A DNA stretch of 64,000 nucleotides. It comes from Flavobacterium resistens (lineage in GTDB: Bacteria; Bacteroidota; Bacteroidia; Flavobacteriales; Flavobacteriaceae). Position 1 is the stretch's first letter; every line of letters begins with the position of its first letter. Shown here piece after piece: positions 19,775 to 28,816 of this stretch. A model generated the notes under the pieces. The model was not told the DNA's origin, did not search any database, and saw only the letters and a list, made by a program, of their open reading frames with translations. The stretch spans positions 1 to 64,000 of the forward strand of contig NZ_FXTA01000008.1 in the NCBI RefSeq assembly GCF_900182645.1. Direction: 5' to 3'. The translations under genes were made by a program, and so were the position numbers.

Positions 19775-20899
19775 TTATTGATCGAGCCAGTTTTTAAATT
19801 CCGATACTTTATTTTTACTGATAATAATGTCTATTTTGGGATCTGGTTTTATAATTAGTTTCAACTGATTTTTTCCATAAAGTAATATACTGCTAATAGA
19901 GCCTATATTGACTATAAACTGCCTGTTTGCTCTGTAAAAAATAGTTTGATCAAGCCATTTCATAACTTCATCAAGGCTGTTATTGCTGTTAAACTGACGA
20001 TTGTCAAAAGTATAGATATAAGTAATTCCGGTATCCAGTAAAATATAGGCAATCTCTTCTATATCCAATTTTATCAATTCATCTTTATGATAAGTAAGAA
20101 TTCTTTTCTTTGGAATTTCAGACTCTTTTGATGTATCATTTAGAATAGTGTTATCTGCAAGATTTTGTAATTTCTGCTGATTTGAATTTAACTGTAAATT
20201 CAAGATCTGGAGCTCATTTACTCTGTAATTCAAATCCTCTTTTTCAAGATCAAAAACCCTTTCATATTTTCTATAAATAAGTCGTATCATTAAGTAGCAG
20301 CAAACACTTATAAATATTGTACTTAAAAATAGGCTCACAACAAACTGCAAATACAAATCTGATAATTCTTCTTCTAAAACGGCCAAGTTAGCATGCGAAG
20401 CCACCATCCAGTCTGTTCCTGCAACGGGATTTATATTTATTATTTCCGATTTTCTTTTTGGATCATTAGGAAACGTACGTATCCCTCCTATTTTTTCTCC
20501 TTGTTCCAAAACGGTACTTAATGGTTTAAATTCTTGATTACTTATTCCATTTACCTGAGAATTATTCTCTTGGATTTTAACCCCAATTAACGCCGGATTA
20601 GGATGACAAAGTTCAATTCCTTTTTGATTGTACATACAAATAAAATCACTCTTTATATCTGTATTTTCAATGCTTAACTGAAGATTATGAATTACCTGAT
20701 CTTTAGACAATCCGCTGCGAAGTTGCTGTTCTAAAAGACGTGAAATTTCCCGAACTTCCCTCTCACCCGATTCTAATTTACTATTACACAACTTTTCTTT
20801 GGCAGACAAATAAAGATAACTGGAAGAAATCAAACTAATAATTAGAACAACAATACTAATGCCTGTAAGTGTCAAAGTATAAAGGCGTGCTTTTTTCAT
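19775..20899 (-). CDS. Membrane Cache-sensor LytTR transcriptional regulator
   Basis: This 374-residue one-component regulator appears to couple an extracytoplasmic sensor directly to a LytTR DNA-binding domain. Transmembrane helix 1 lies at about residues 12-32. A single-Cache-like periplasmic domain (about 35-185; FICMYNQKGIELCHPNP, NPVAGTDWMVASHANL) is followed by helix 2 (about 187-207). A coiled-coil linker (about 215-255) leads to a LytTR domain (about 268-374; HKDELIKLDIEEIAYILLD, FYRANRQFIVNIGSI). No receiver or kinase domain is present, and no partner histidine kinase lies next to it. The ligand may be a small organic acid or amino acid by analogy with Cache domains. The upstream divergent genes encode P460-type proteins, which it might control. 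Confidence 0.85.
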   Translation of the reverse strand: MKKARLYTLTLTGISIVVLIISLISSSYLYLSAKEKLCNSKLESGEREVREISRLLEQQLRSGLSKDQVIHNLQLSIENTDIKSDFICMYNQKGIELCHPNPALIGVKIQENNSQVNGISNQEFKPLSTVLEQGEKIGGIRTFPNDPKRKSEIININPVAGTDWMVASHANLAVLEEELSDLYLQFVVSLFLSTIFISVCCYLMIRLIYRKYERVFDLEKEDLNYRVNELQILNLQLNSNQQKLQNLADNTILNDTSKESEIPKKRILTYHKDELIKLDIEEIAYILLDTGITYIYTFDNRQFNSNNSLDEVMKWLDQTIFYRANRQFIVNIGSISSILLYGKNQLKLIIKPDPKIDIIISKNKVSEFKNWLDQ

Positions 20900-21088
20900 G
20901 TAAATTTATAGTCCTTAAAATGAAATCCGTTTAGAAAATTTTACTTAGGCTAAAATAAGCAATTTATTTCGCTTTTAATATTTCGGCTTCAAGGTCAAAA
21001 AATCCCCTTTGAACCAATTAAATCTTTTAAACACTGGGATTAGGCCTAATTTTGAATTGATTATTTATTTCATCTAAAAATAAAACAA

Positions 21089-22069
21089 ATGAAAAAAGGA
21101 CTTAAAATCTTCGCAATTTTACTACTAGTATTTATTGCTTTACAATTTTGGAAACCTGAAGAAATTGAATATAGTACACCAACAAAGGACTTTACGAACG
21201 TTCCTGCAGAAGTAAATACTATTTTAAGAAACTCTTGTTTTGACTGTCATTCTAACACTGTGAATCTTGCCTGGTTTGATAAAATTACGCCTGCAAATTT
21301 TATAGTAGCTTCTCATATTAAAGATGGTCGAAAAGCGTTGAATTTTTCGGATTGGGATAAGTTAGAAAAGCCAAAGCAAAGTGCTACACTTTATTACGCT
21401 TTTAATAAAATACTATCGGGTGAAATGCCGCTAAAAAGTTATACAGCTCTTCATCCTTCCGCCAAATTAGAAGATAGTTCCGTCGAAGTTCTGAAGAATT
21501 ATTTAACAACGATAGCAGTCCGAAAAACAAATCCGGCAATACCTTCTATTGCTGCTCCAAAAGGTATTGAAAAAATACTTCCAAATAAAAAAATAACCGA
21601 TTACACTAAAGTCAAAGCGACACTAAATAATATTTCATACATACCCGATTTTAGAAACTGGAAAGCGGTTAGTACATCAGATCGTTTCGACAACGGCAGT
21701 ATGCGTATCATTTATGGAAACGAAATTGCCGTAAAAGCTATTGCAGAACATCAAACTAATCCTTGGCCTGATGGTGCGATTTTTGCCAAAACAGCCTGGA
21801 AACAAAAAATAGAAGCCGATGGAACTATATCTGCAGGGGCATTCATTCAGGTTGAATTTATGATAAAAGATGCAAAAAAATATGAAGCTACAAAGGGATG
21901 GGGATGGGCAAGATGGAAAGGAAATGACTTAAAACCGTACGGTGATAACGCCAACTTTGATCAGGAATGTATTTCTTGTCATAATCCTGTTAAAAACAAT
22001 GATTACGTTTTTACTACTCCACTGCATCTTGATATCAATAAATTTAATATCTACAATAAAAACAAATAA
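21089..22069 (+). CDS. Haem-binding-domain / cytochrome P460 fusion protein
   Basis: This 326-residue membrane-anchored c-type cytochrome has one N-terminal hydrophobic helix (residues 5-20). A Haem_bd domain follows with the motif CFDCH (RNSCFDCHSNTVNLAWFDKI, about residues 47-66). A cytochrome P460-like domain (about 170-310) carries the segments NWKAVSTSDRFDNGSMRIIYGN (partly) and WPDGAIFAKTAWKQK, plus a second haem motif CISCH near residue 292. P460 proteins oxidise hydroxylamine or similar reductants in other bacteria, while the function in flavobacteria is unknown. The next gene begins two bases after the stop and encodes a second P460-like protein, so the two form an operon. The gene is divergent from the LytTR regulator. 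Confidence 0.85.
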   Translation: MKKGLKIFAILLLVFIALQFWKPEEIEYSTPTKDFTNVPAEVNTILRNSCFDCHSNTVNLAWFDKITPANFIVASHIKDGRKALNFSDWDKLEKPKQSATLYYAFNKILSGEMPLKSYTALHPSAKLEDSSVEVLKNYLTTIAVRKTNPAIPSIAAPKGIEKILPNKKITDYTKVKATLNNISYIPDFRNWKAVSTSDRFDNGSMRIIYGNEIAVKAIAEHQTNPWPDGAIFAKTAWKQKIEADGTISAGAFIQVEFMIKDAKKYEATKGWGWARWKGNDLKPYGDNANFDQECISCHNPVKNNDYVFTTPLHLDINKFNIYNKNK

Positions 22070-22071
22070 TT

Positions 22072-22542
22072 ATGAAACCAATTCATTCTATCATAATCGT
22101 GCTTATTATTATACTTTCTGGATGTAACAGAAATAATGAAAATAATATTAATGAAAAAGCTTCTGTATCAGCATTAGATGCGTTGCCTGAAAACCCTCTA
22201 TTATTATCACCCATTACATTTTCTATAAATCCAAATAAAGCAACTATGTCAACTTTATATGGCAATAAAATTGCTTTTCAGCATGCAAAAATAAAAGCAG
22301 ACAGTTCCTATCCTAACGGAGCAGTTTTATATGAAGTTACCTGGAAACAAAAAGCAGATTCACTATGGTATGGCGCAAATATTCCCGATAAGATTATTAG
22401 TGTAGAAAAAATACAATTTACAGGAAATACTGCTCCTAAATATGAATTGTATGCTGGACATCCATTAAAAAAAGTTTCTTCTAACGATGAAAACAAAAGA
22501 ACAACTATAATACTATCTAAAGGTATGGTAGAAACTCCTTAA
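22072..22542 (+). CDS. P460-like lipoprotein
   Basis: This 156-residue lipoprotein (signal IIIVLIIILSGC, lipobox LSGC) has a body that follows the P460 fold pattern. It contains KATMSTLYGNKIAFQHA and YPNGAVLYEVTWKQKAD, which align with the GN...A and PDGA..A...WKQK segments of the preceding gene. It lacks any CxxCH haem motif, so it either does not bind c-type haem or acts as a structural paralogue of its neighbour. The start codon lies two bases after the preceding stop. Confidence 0.75.
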   Translation: MKPIHSIIIVLIIILSGCNRNNENNINEKASVSALDALPENPLLLSPITFSINPNKATMSTLYGNKIAFQHAKIKADSSYPNGAVLYEVTWKQKADSLWYGANIPDKIISVEKIQFTGNTAPKYELYAGHPLKKVSSNDENKRTTIILSKGMVETP

Positions 22543-22723
22543 AATAATAATGTAATTTTAGAGACATTTTTATTCAAAAATAACTTTAAAAAATATTCCG
22601 CACAAAGCAATAGATCCCTTCATAATCGTATACTATTTTATCTGTTCTGCATCAGGAAGTAAATAATCTTTCGTTAATTGCTCGTTTTTTTTAGATCGAA
22701 GATGATTTCTAGATTTTTTTATT

Positions 22724-23182
22724 CTAAGACCGAGGTTTAGGCAAATTTCTGTCATACATAATAATCGTTCCCGCCACAGCCACATTTAAACTTTTTTCAG
22801 ATTTAAATTTTACTAAATGATGACATTTCTCCATTGCTTTTTTAGACAAACCATGATCTTCTGCTCCTAATAAATAAACGCAACGTCTTGGATGTTCAAA
22901 AGTTTCTAAATCAGATGCATTTTCAGATAATTCAACACCAACCAAACGTGCTCCCTTTGGTAAATTTTCAAAAAAAGCTTCAAAAGTTTCATAATGGAAA
23001 TAAGGAATTGCCTTTACCGCATCATGAGTATCGCAAGCTTGTTTAGCATATCGATTACCTATGGTAAATATAAAAGTAGCACCTAAATTTTGGGCCGATC
23101 GCCACAAAACTCCTAAGTTTTCAGGTGTTTTACCATTTTGTATTCCTATGCCAAAATATTCATTTATAAAATTATCATTCAT
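22724..23182 (-). CDS. SpoU/TrmH-family RNA 2'-O-methyltransferase
   Basis: This 152-residue SPOUT-class methyltransferase would transfer a methyl group from S-adenosylmethionine to a ribose 2'-OH in tRNA or rRNA. The three SpoU motifs are visible. Motif 1 is TPENLGVLWRSAQNLGA (about residues 19-35) with the catalytic-type Asn and Arg. Motif 2 is YLLGAEDHGLS (about 104-114). Motif 3 is SLNVAVAGTIIMYDR (about 131-145), forming the knot. The length fits short TrmL-like enzymes without an extra RNA-binding domain. It stands alone, transcribed toward the P460 operon. The exact RNA target cannot be told. Confidence 0.87.
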   Translation of the reverse strand: MNDNFINEYFGIGIQNGKTPENLGVLWRSAQNLGATFIFTIGNRYAKQACDTHDAVKAIPYFHYETFEAFFENLPKGARLVGVELSENASDLETFEHPRRCVYLLGAEDHGLSKKAMEKCHHLVKFKSEKSLNVAVAGTIIMYDRNLPKPRS

Positions 23183-23407
23183 AAACGCAAAAGTACAAAC
23201 TGCAAGACATAAATGTTATTTTTTTGACAATTAATTATCCTCATAATCCCTTTAAAAAACAGGGATGAACAATATTCCTGCTAATTTTTTATCAACAAAA
23301 CACATTATAAACAACTGTATATCAAAATTTTATTTAACTTTAGCTTCCCCCTAATCTTCAGCTTTGATTTACAATCTGAGCGCTTCAACCATCTAAAATG
23401 TTAGTAT

Positions 23408-23998
23408 ATGAAATGGTTTGTCAATTTAGGAATGCAGTTTAAAAATAAATTATCAAAGTCAAATCCTACTCAAGATCTGATTGATTTAAAAAAGGGAAGG
23501 CAACTTTATTTAGCCAGCAAATTTCATGATGCCATACTCCATCTTGATGTTGCCGTAAGCTCCGGACTCGATATTTCGGTATATGAACTTAGGGCAAAAT
23601 GTTTTCAAAAATTAAACCATCACTACAAAGCAATTGAAGATTTTGACAAAGTAATTGAAGATAATCCTCTAAAATTTTTAAATTATTACAGACGTGCAAT
23701 ATCAAAAAATGCAGTATTTGATCTTCAGGGACAAATAGAAGATCTTCATAATTGCATTTACTACTACAAGAAAAGTAAAAACATAAAAAGCAATATTTTA
23801 AAAAATCTTGAAAGAGATTTATTAACAGCAGAAAATTATGTTGACGGGATAAAAAATAATATCGCTTCAATTCATAATGTTTCTTATGTTGAAATAAAAA
23901 ATCTTATTACCGACTGCTTAATTCAGATAAAAAGAATAAAAATTCGCACCAGAAGATTTAACTCTCAAAGAAACCGTAAAATCCTTTTAGAAAGCTAA
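23408..23998 (+). CDS. TPR-like repeat protein
   Basis: This 196-residue predicted cytoplasmic protein has a helix-turn-helix repeat pattern of tetratricopeptide type between about residues 25 and 105 (GRQLYLASKFHDAILHLDVA, YELRAKCFQKLNHHYKAIED, LNYYRRAISKNAVFDLQGQI). The C-terminal third is basic and helical and has no known motif. TPR domains mediate protein contacts; the partner is unknown. It converges on the polyphosphate kinase gene, and their stops are 32 bases apart. Confidence 0.75.
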   Translation: MKWFVNLGMQFKNKLSKSNPTQDLIDLKKGRQLYLASKFHDAILHLDVAVSSGLDISVYELRAKCFQKLNHHYKAIEDFDKVIEDNPLKFLNYYRRAISKNAVFDLQGQIEDLHNCIYYYKKSKNIKSNILKNLERDLLTAENYVDGIKNNIASIHNVSYVEIKNLITDCLIQIKRIKIRTRRFNSQRNRKILLES

Positions 23999-24030
23999 TG
24001 CTTCTGTCAAAATTAAGCTTAAATATTCTC

Positions 24031-26055
24031 TTAGCGCAATTCATTATTGGCCTCAGCAATCGAATTATAAATTTCGGTCTGTGCGCGTCTTGATTCATCT
24101 AAATTTTGAATATCCATCTCATTTTTTCCTTCACTGTTTATAATTCTCCTTTTTGTATTATCTTCTAATTGTAATCGAATGATAGTATTAATTGCTGCAA
24201 TATGTTTTTCATCAGATAAAGGAAAAGCAACCTCTATTCTTCGGTTTAAGTTTCGGTTTAACATATCTGCAGATGATAAATAGATTTTTTCATCACCATT
24301 ATTGGCAAATTTGTAGATTCTCGAATGTTCTAAAAACATATCTACAATGCGATAGATTTCTATATTTTCTGATACATTTTTAATTCCTGGCAATAACGTG
24401 CAAATTCCGCGTACTATCATTATCACATCTACACCTGCTTTGCTTGCTTCAATAAGTTTATCAATAATATCTTTTTCATCAACTCCATTTACTTTTAAAA
24501 AGATATAAGCTTCTTTGCCTTCTTTTTTATTGTTGATTTCGTTATCTATTAATTCTATTAATTTATCTTTCATATTAAAACCTGCTGCTAAAATATGTTT
24601 TGGCGCAGCTGTTTTTTTCTTGGATTTCAAAAATGCAAAGACTGTTTTCAAATCATCTGCGTATTTTTTTTCTGCTGTAAAGAATCCAAAATCCGAATAA
24701 ATATTTGCTGTACTTTCATTAAAATTTCCGGTAGATAAATAACTGTAGTTCTTTTTATTTCCATATTTATCCTTCATTGTAACCATTGCAACTTTAGCAT
24801 GAACTTTTAAATTCGGCATACTCTGAATGATTTTTATGCCGGCATTTTTCATTTCCCTAGACCAGAATAAGTTATTATATTCATCAAAACGCGCTTTTAC
24901 TTCTACAAAAACAGTAACTTTTTTACCATTTTTTGCTGCACTTATCAAGGCATTTGCAATCAACGAATCTGATGAGATGCGATATAAAGTAATTTTTATC
25001 TCAAGAACATTTCTATTAATTGCTGCCTGATTAAAAAACTGAAGTACATAATAATACGATTGATACGGAAAATGCAACAATTGATTTTCTTTATTAATAA
25101 TTTCGAAAATTGATTTACTGCTTTCAAAAGGAAAATGTTTAAGACCTGGATAATTTGCGCCTTGAAGATTCGGTTTAACTGGATTTGGAAACTTGAATAA
25201 ATCATAAAGATTATGATGACTTCCTCCTTGTATCATTTCCTCTTTTTTAAGTCGGAAAGCTTTTTTACATATCGAAATTGTATCAGAATCCATATTAGAA
25301 TCATAGAGAAATCTTGTTGATGAGCCTCGCTTACGTTCTTCAATTTTTGCTTCAATCTTTGCTATTAAATCTCCTGAGTTTTCATCTTCTATTAGATAAT
25401 TTTCATCTCGGTTTAATTTAATTGCATTACAGGAAATAACTTTTCCAGTAGGAAATATGAGCGACAAACAATGTTTTATTATAGTGTCAATCGAAATAAT
25501 ATAATGTGTATCTCCGTGACTTTGCAATTGTTTATAGCGATCGAGTTTATCCGAAGGAATATTTAAATAAGCGTAATTATCATTTCCAGAAGTATCTTTT
25601 AATTTTACTAAAAAGTATAGACTGCGATTATTTAAAAAATAAGTTTTAGGCTGATTTACTGAAATATAAATTACCTGAATATAAGACAAAATAATACTTT
25701 TAAAATAATATTCAATCTCCTGTAAATGTTCGCTTAAGAGTTCTTGATTTTCATAATAGATAATATTATTAGCTTCTAATTCTGGCAATATCGAAGTATT
25801 CCAGATCGTTCCAAATCTATTCTGTTGGAGATTAACTTCAGTTAAGATTTTAGCAAGAAGCTCTTTATTCTTTTTTGAATTTTTGATCAGTAGTTTTCTG
25901 ATTTTTACTCTAAAAAATTCATCCAAATTAGACGAATGAATAGCTAAGAATTTAATCCTTTCATATAATGAATTACTTGGGTCATCAGCCTCACCCAAAA
26001 TACAATCATTGAAAGAAAGCCAGGAGATTTCTGAAGGTATAAGATAGTTTTGCAC
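24031..26055 (-). CDS. ppk1: Polyphosphate kinase 1
   Basis: Polyphosphate kinase makes long-chain polyphosphate from ATP and can run backwards. The 674-residue length is usual for the family. The N-terminal domain opens with YLIPSEISWLSFNDCIL and SSNLDEFFRVK. The two phospholipase-D-like catalytic domains contain YYYVLQFFNQAA, ITLYRISSDSLIANAL, the active-site histidine segment LKVHAKVAMVTM, YSYLSTGNFNES, and the second histidine region LEHSRIYKFAN. The start is a GTG at 26055-26053, because the protein begins exactly where family members begin and no ATG fits nearby. Polyphosphate serves as a phosphate and energy store and in stress survival. A Ppx/GppA-like gene lies 24 kb away rather than beside it. 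Confidence 0.95.
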   Translation of the reverse strand: MQNYLIPSEISWLSFNDCILGEADDPSNSLYERIKFLAIHSSNLDEFFRVKIRKLLIKNSKKNKELLAKILTEVNLQQNRFGTIWNTSILPELEANNIIYYENQELLSEHLQEIEYYFKSIILSYIQVIYISVNQPKTYFLNNRSLYFLVKLKDTSGNDNYAYLNIPSDKLDRYKQLQSHGDTHYIISIDTIIKHCLSLIFPTGKVISCNAIKLNRDENYLIEDENSGDLIAKIEAKIEERKRGSSTRFLYDSNMDSDTISICKKAFRLKKEEMIQGGSHHNLYDLFKFPNPVKPNLQGANYPGLKHFPFESSKSIFEIINKENQLLHFPYQSYYYVLQFFNQAAINRNVLEIKITLYRISSDSLIANALISAAKNGKKVTVFVEVKARFDEYNNLFWSREMKNAGIKIIQSMPNLKVHAKVAMVTMKDKYGNKKNYSYLSTGNFNESTANIYSDFGFFTAEKKYADDLKTVFAFLKSKKKTAAPKHILAAGFNMKDKLIELIDNEINNKKEGKEAYIFLKVNGVDEKDIIDKLIEASKAGVDVIMIVRGICTLLPGIKNVSENIEIYRIVDMFLEHSRIYKFANNGDEKIYLSSADMLNRNLNRRIEVAFPLSDEKHIAAINTIIRLQLEDNTKRRIINSEGKNEMDIQNLDESRRAQTEIYNSIAEANNELR

Positions 26056-26490
26056 GTTGAATAAATATAAATTGATTGCTGCTTTTAATACACTTGTAAA
26101 TTTGAGAATTAATAATTTAAAATGTAACGGCAGACAAGCAGTTAACTATAATTTAATTTATTCATAACATATCTTAATCACTACAATATCAAAAACATAA
26201 CCATACACATCTACTTCTTTTAGGTCATCTCAGCAACAAGATTCTTCTTTTTCTTATTAACTTTTTGTTAATGGTATTATAATACAACTCAAATAGTACG
26301 ATTTCTCTTTTATAGTACTTACAAGTAGTAAGAATTATAACTCAAAACAAAACGTTCTATCGACAAATTTTTCAGAAAATAAAGTTCCTTCTGCTGGTGA
26401 TTATTTTTATTTCTCAGTTGATTATTGCTATTAAATAATTTATCAAAATCCATGAATTTAAATATGTTATAAACAATTAAAACTAGAATT
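26056..26490. other. Intergenic region between divergent ppk1 and Vps62-like genes
   Basis: This AT-rich region of about 435 bases should hold both promoters. I see no gene, strong hairpin or exact TAnnTTTG/TTG pair that I would commit to. Confidence 0.4.
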
Positions 26491-27795
26491 ATGAAAAAAC
26501 AGAATCAAAAAAAGATGTTAAGTACAGCTTTAGTTATTATGCTGTCGGCTATTACGTTCTCCTGTGAGGACACGACATTAAATGAAACAGAAACTACTGC
26601 TGTAGTAAAAGAACAGCAAAACTTTACAAAAAAACTAAGTATAGCAGCAAGTTCTGATTTGGCCAGAAGATGGGCTCCAATTCATTACCAAGATGTAGAT
26701 GCTACAGGAACTTATGCCGAAGGCGGAAAATCGGATTACCTGACTGCTATTACTTATGATAATGACTGGAAAGGCGAAAACAACTGGAACAATCTTCCCG
26801 TTTATGCCAATTATTTAGCTGCTCATTGCTATTATTCTGTAGTAGAATCAAATACGCACTGGTTTATTACTTATGCTTTCTTTCATCCGCGTGACTGGAC
26901 GGATAATCCATTTTTATACTCATTAGACCAACATGAAAATGATTTAGAAGGTGTATTAATGATTGTAGAAAAAGATGGCACTACTTATGGCGCTTTAAAA
27001 GGAGCTGTTACAATAAGTCATTCTGATTTCTTTTCTTATGTGCCATCTGGAAGTTCTTACGTTAGCGGATTGGAAAGTGTTGACGGAACCTTGCAAATGA
27101 GAGATTATAATGGTGAATTACATCCTATTACAGCACAAGATTCTAAAGGACATAGTCTTAAAGCGTGGCCACAACACGATATAGATGGAGACGGAATTAT
27201 ATACTATCCTTCAGCAAGCGGAGTGGCACAAATACCATCTGATAATTATGATAACTATGTAGAATACAAACTTGTTGATATTTTTGAAAACGGAGGATTA
27301 TGGGACCAGCGATTTAATACAGAATTATTTTCAAGCCCGGCTGGAGGATTTAAAGGAAATGATTTTAAAACTGGTGGAGCTAATGCTCCGTGGGCATGGG
27401 ACGATGGAAATGATGCCATTGTACAAGGTGGAGAATTTGCAACTGATCCTGCAAAATTAGCGGATAATTATTTTGATGGTGTTGGCAATTTATCACGTAC
27501 TTATACTGATAATAAATACAATGCTTCTGCCGGAGGTATTGTAACAGTTTACCAAAATTGTAATTACACAGGTTATGCGATTGCTTTACCTGCAGGGAAT
27601 TATACATTGGCTCAGCTAAAAGCATACGGTATTGCAAATGATGATTTGTCTTCTGTTCGTTTAGAAAGTGGATACAAAATTACAATGTATCAGAATGACA
27701 ATTTTGGAGGAGAATCTGTTGTAATAACAGGGAACAATAGCTGTTTGGGAAGTTTTAATGATAAAACGAGTTCTATAAAGATTAGTACTATATAA
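26491..27795 (+). CDS. Secreted Vps62-related protein with C-terminal beta/gamma-crystallin domain
   Basis: This 434-residue lipoprotein-like secreted protein has the signal VIMLSAITFSC with a lipobox-like FSC. The central domain (about residues 55-330) begins ARRWAPIHYQDVD, then LAAHCYYSVVESNTHWFITY, FFHPRDWTD and DQHENDLEGVLMIVEKDG, a pattern typical of Vps62-related / DUF946-like proteins. The C-terminus (about 348-434) is a beta/gamma-crystallin domain (VTVYQNCNYTGYAIALPAG, ITMYQNDNFGGESVVI), which often binds calcium. Crystallin domains are frequent on secreted bacterial proteins that bind surfaces or glycans. The gene stands alone and ends at a clear terminator. The biochemical function is unknown. 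Confidence 0.8.
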   Translation: MKKQNQKKMLSTALVIMLSAITFSCEDTTLNETETTAVVKEQQNFTKKLSIAASSDLARRWAPIHYQDVDATGTYAEGGKSDYLTAITYDNDWKGENNWNNLPVYANYLAAHCYYSVVESNTHWFITYAFFHPRDWTDNPFLYSLDQHENDLEGVLMIVEKDGTTYGALKGAVTISHSDFFSYVPSGSSYVSGLESVDGTLQMRDYNGELHPITAQDSKGHSLKAWPQHDIDGDGIIYYPSASGVAQIPSDNYDNYVEYKLVDIFENGGLWDQRFNTELFSSPAGGFKGNDFKTGGANAPWAWDDGNDAIVQGGEFATDPAKLADNYFDGVGNLSRTYTDNKYNASAGGIVTVYQNCNYTGYAIALPAGNYTLAQLKAYGIANDDLSSVRLESGYKITMYQNDNFGGESVVITGNNSCLGSFNDKTSSIKISTI

Positions 27796-27863
27796 TCTGA
27801 AAAATAGAAAACTCCCATCGATGGCATATTATTAATTTCTATGCAAAAAAATTATAAAATAAC

Positions 27864-27900
27864 AAAAGGTGCGTTTCGTTACGAAACTGCACCTTTTATT
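27864..27900. terminator. Rho-independent terminator
   Basis: The stem AAAAGGTGCGTTTCG pairs with CGAAACTGCACCTTTT (one mismatch) around a TTA loop and is followed by T-rich sequence. It separates the converging Vps62-like gene and the first adhesin/barrel operon. Confidence 0.85.
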
Positions 27901-27930
27901 TTTCAAGTATTTATTATTAATTTTTTATTT

Positions 27931-28794
27931 CTAATTCTCTTTCGCTTTTTTAAGTGAAAATCCTAATTTGACTTGTAGCCCAGCAGAAAAATAATTACTC
28001 TTTTGTACTAATGTTTTATTTCCTGAAATACCGTTTGCCTGCGTATTTTCAATTCCGTTTGGGTCATACAAAACAATATTAGTATTTTCAGTATTTTTTG
28101 CTAAATCAGAAAAACCATAATCAGCAAAAATACCAGTATAAAGCTGTAGATTTTCTTTTAGTTTGAAAGTTAAGCCTGTCTCTAAACTTACTAATAATGA
28201 AGTCTTAAGATCTGCCGATGTATTGTCCTGCCAATTGTTGACTTTTCCAAATCCGTGTGAAGGCAAATTTTCAACAAGAAGATCCATATCTGGATAATAA
28301 CCGCTTAACTGTAATTCGTCAGCAGAAGCTTTTATGGTTTGTTTTCCAGGAAATAGAACTTTCCCGCCAAAACCCAAATACCATTGTGATTGGCTTGACA
28401 TTGCAGTTCTATACTGTAAAAGAACAGGAATTGCCAAAGAAACAAAATGTTGTTTTTCCTGATAATTTTTCGGTGAAACTCTGTATTCAAATGCTGTCAT
28501 TTGATCATCAACTTCATAAGAATTTATAGTTGTTCCTTCTTTCAGCTTAAACGCATTTTGATTGTAAAAAACATCGATGCCTGTATTAATTCCCCAATGA
28601 TTATTTAAGAAATAAGTATATCCAATTCCTAAACCTCCGCCAGTTTTTAAATTTCCATTTCCTTCAGAACTCTCATAAAGAATTCCTGATGGGCCTCCGC
28701 TAAGGTTTATACTAATTTCTTGTGCTTTTATTGAACTGCATAATAAAAATATTGCGATTGCTATTTTGATTTTCATTTTTATCTTGATTTTCAT
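27931..28794 (-). CDS. Outer membrane beta-barrel protein, partner of adhesin 1
   Basis: This porin-like outer-membrane barrel of about 287 residues has a signal peptide (IAIAIFLLCSSIKAQ). Glycine- and aromatic-rich strands such as GGGLGIGYTYFLNNHWGI and LQLYTGIFADYGFSDLA follow, with a terminal strand at SAGLQVKLGFSL. It matches the general OMP beta-barrel group rather than PorP/SprF. It is related to the barrel at 37957-38796: both share FEYR-x(5)-NY-x-E-x-Q, SGYYP, (S/F)ETGL and a Y-x-GA-x-x-DYG strand. The frame also has in-frame ATGs at 28815 and 28776. The first lies one base after the adhesin stop, and I chose 28794 for a reasonable signal peptide. It is certainly co-transcribed with the adhesin. 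Confidence 0.82.
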   Translation of the reverse strand: MKIKIKMKIKIAIAIFLLCSSIKAQEISINLSGGPSGILYESSEGNGNLKTGGGLGIGYTYFLNNHWGINTGIDVFYNQNAFKLKEGTTINSYEVDDQMTAFEYRVSPKNYQEKQHFVSLAIPVLLQYRTAMSSQSQWYLGFGGKVLFPGKQTIKASADELQLSGYYPDMDLLVENLPSHGFGKVNNWQDNTSADLKTSLLVSLETGLTFKLKENLQLYTGIFADYGFSDLAKNTENTNIVLYDPNGIENTQANGISGNKTLVQKSNYFSAGLQVKLGFSLKKAKEN

Positions 28795-28816
28795 TGACTT
28801 TAAATTAAACCTCATT

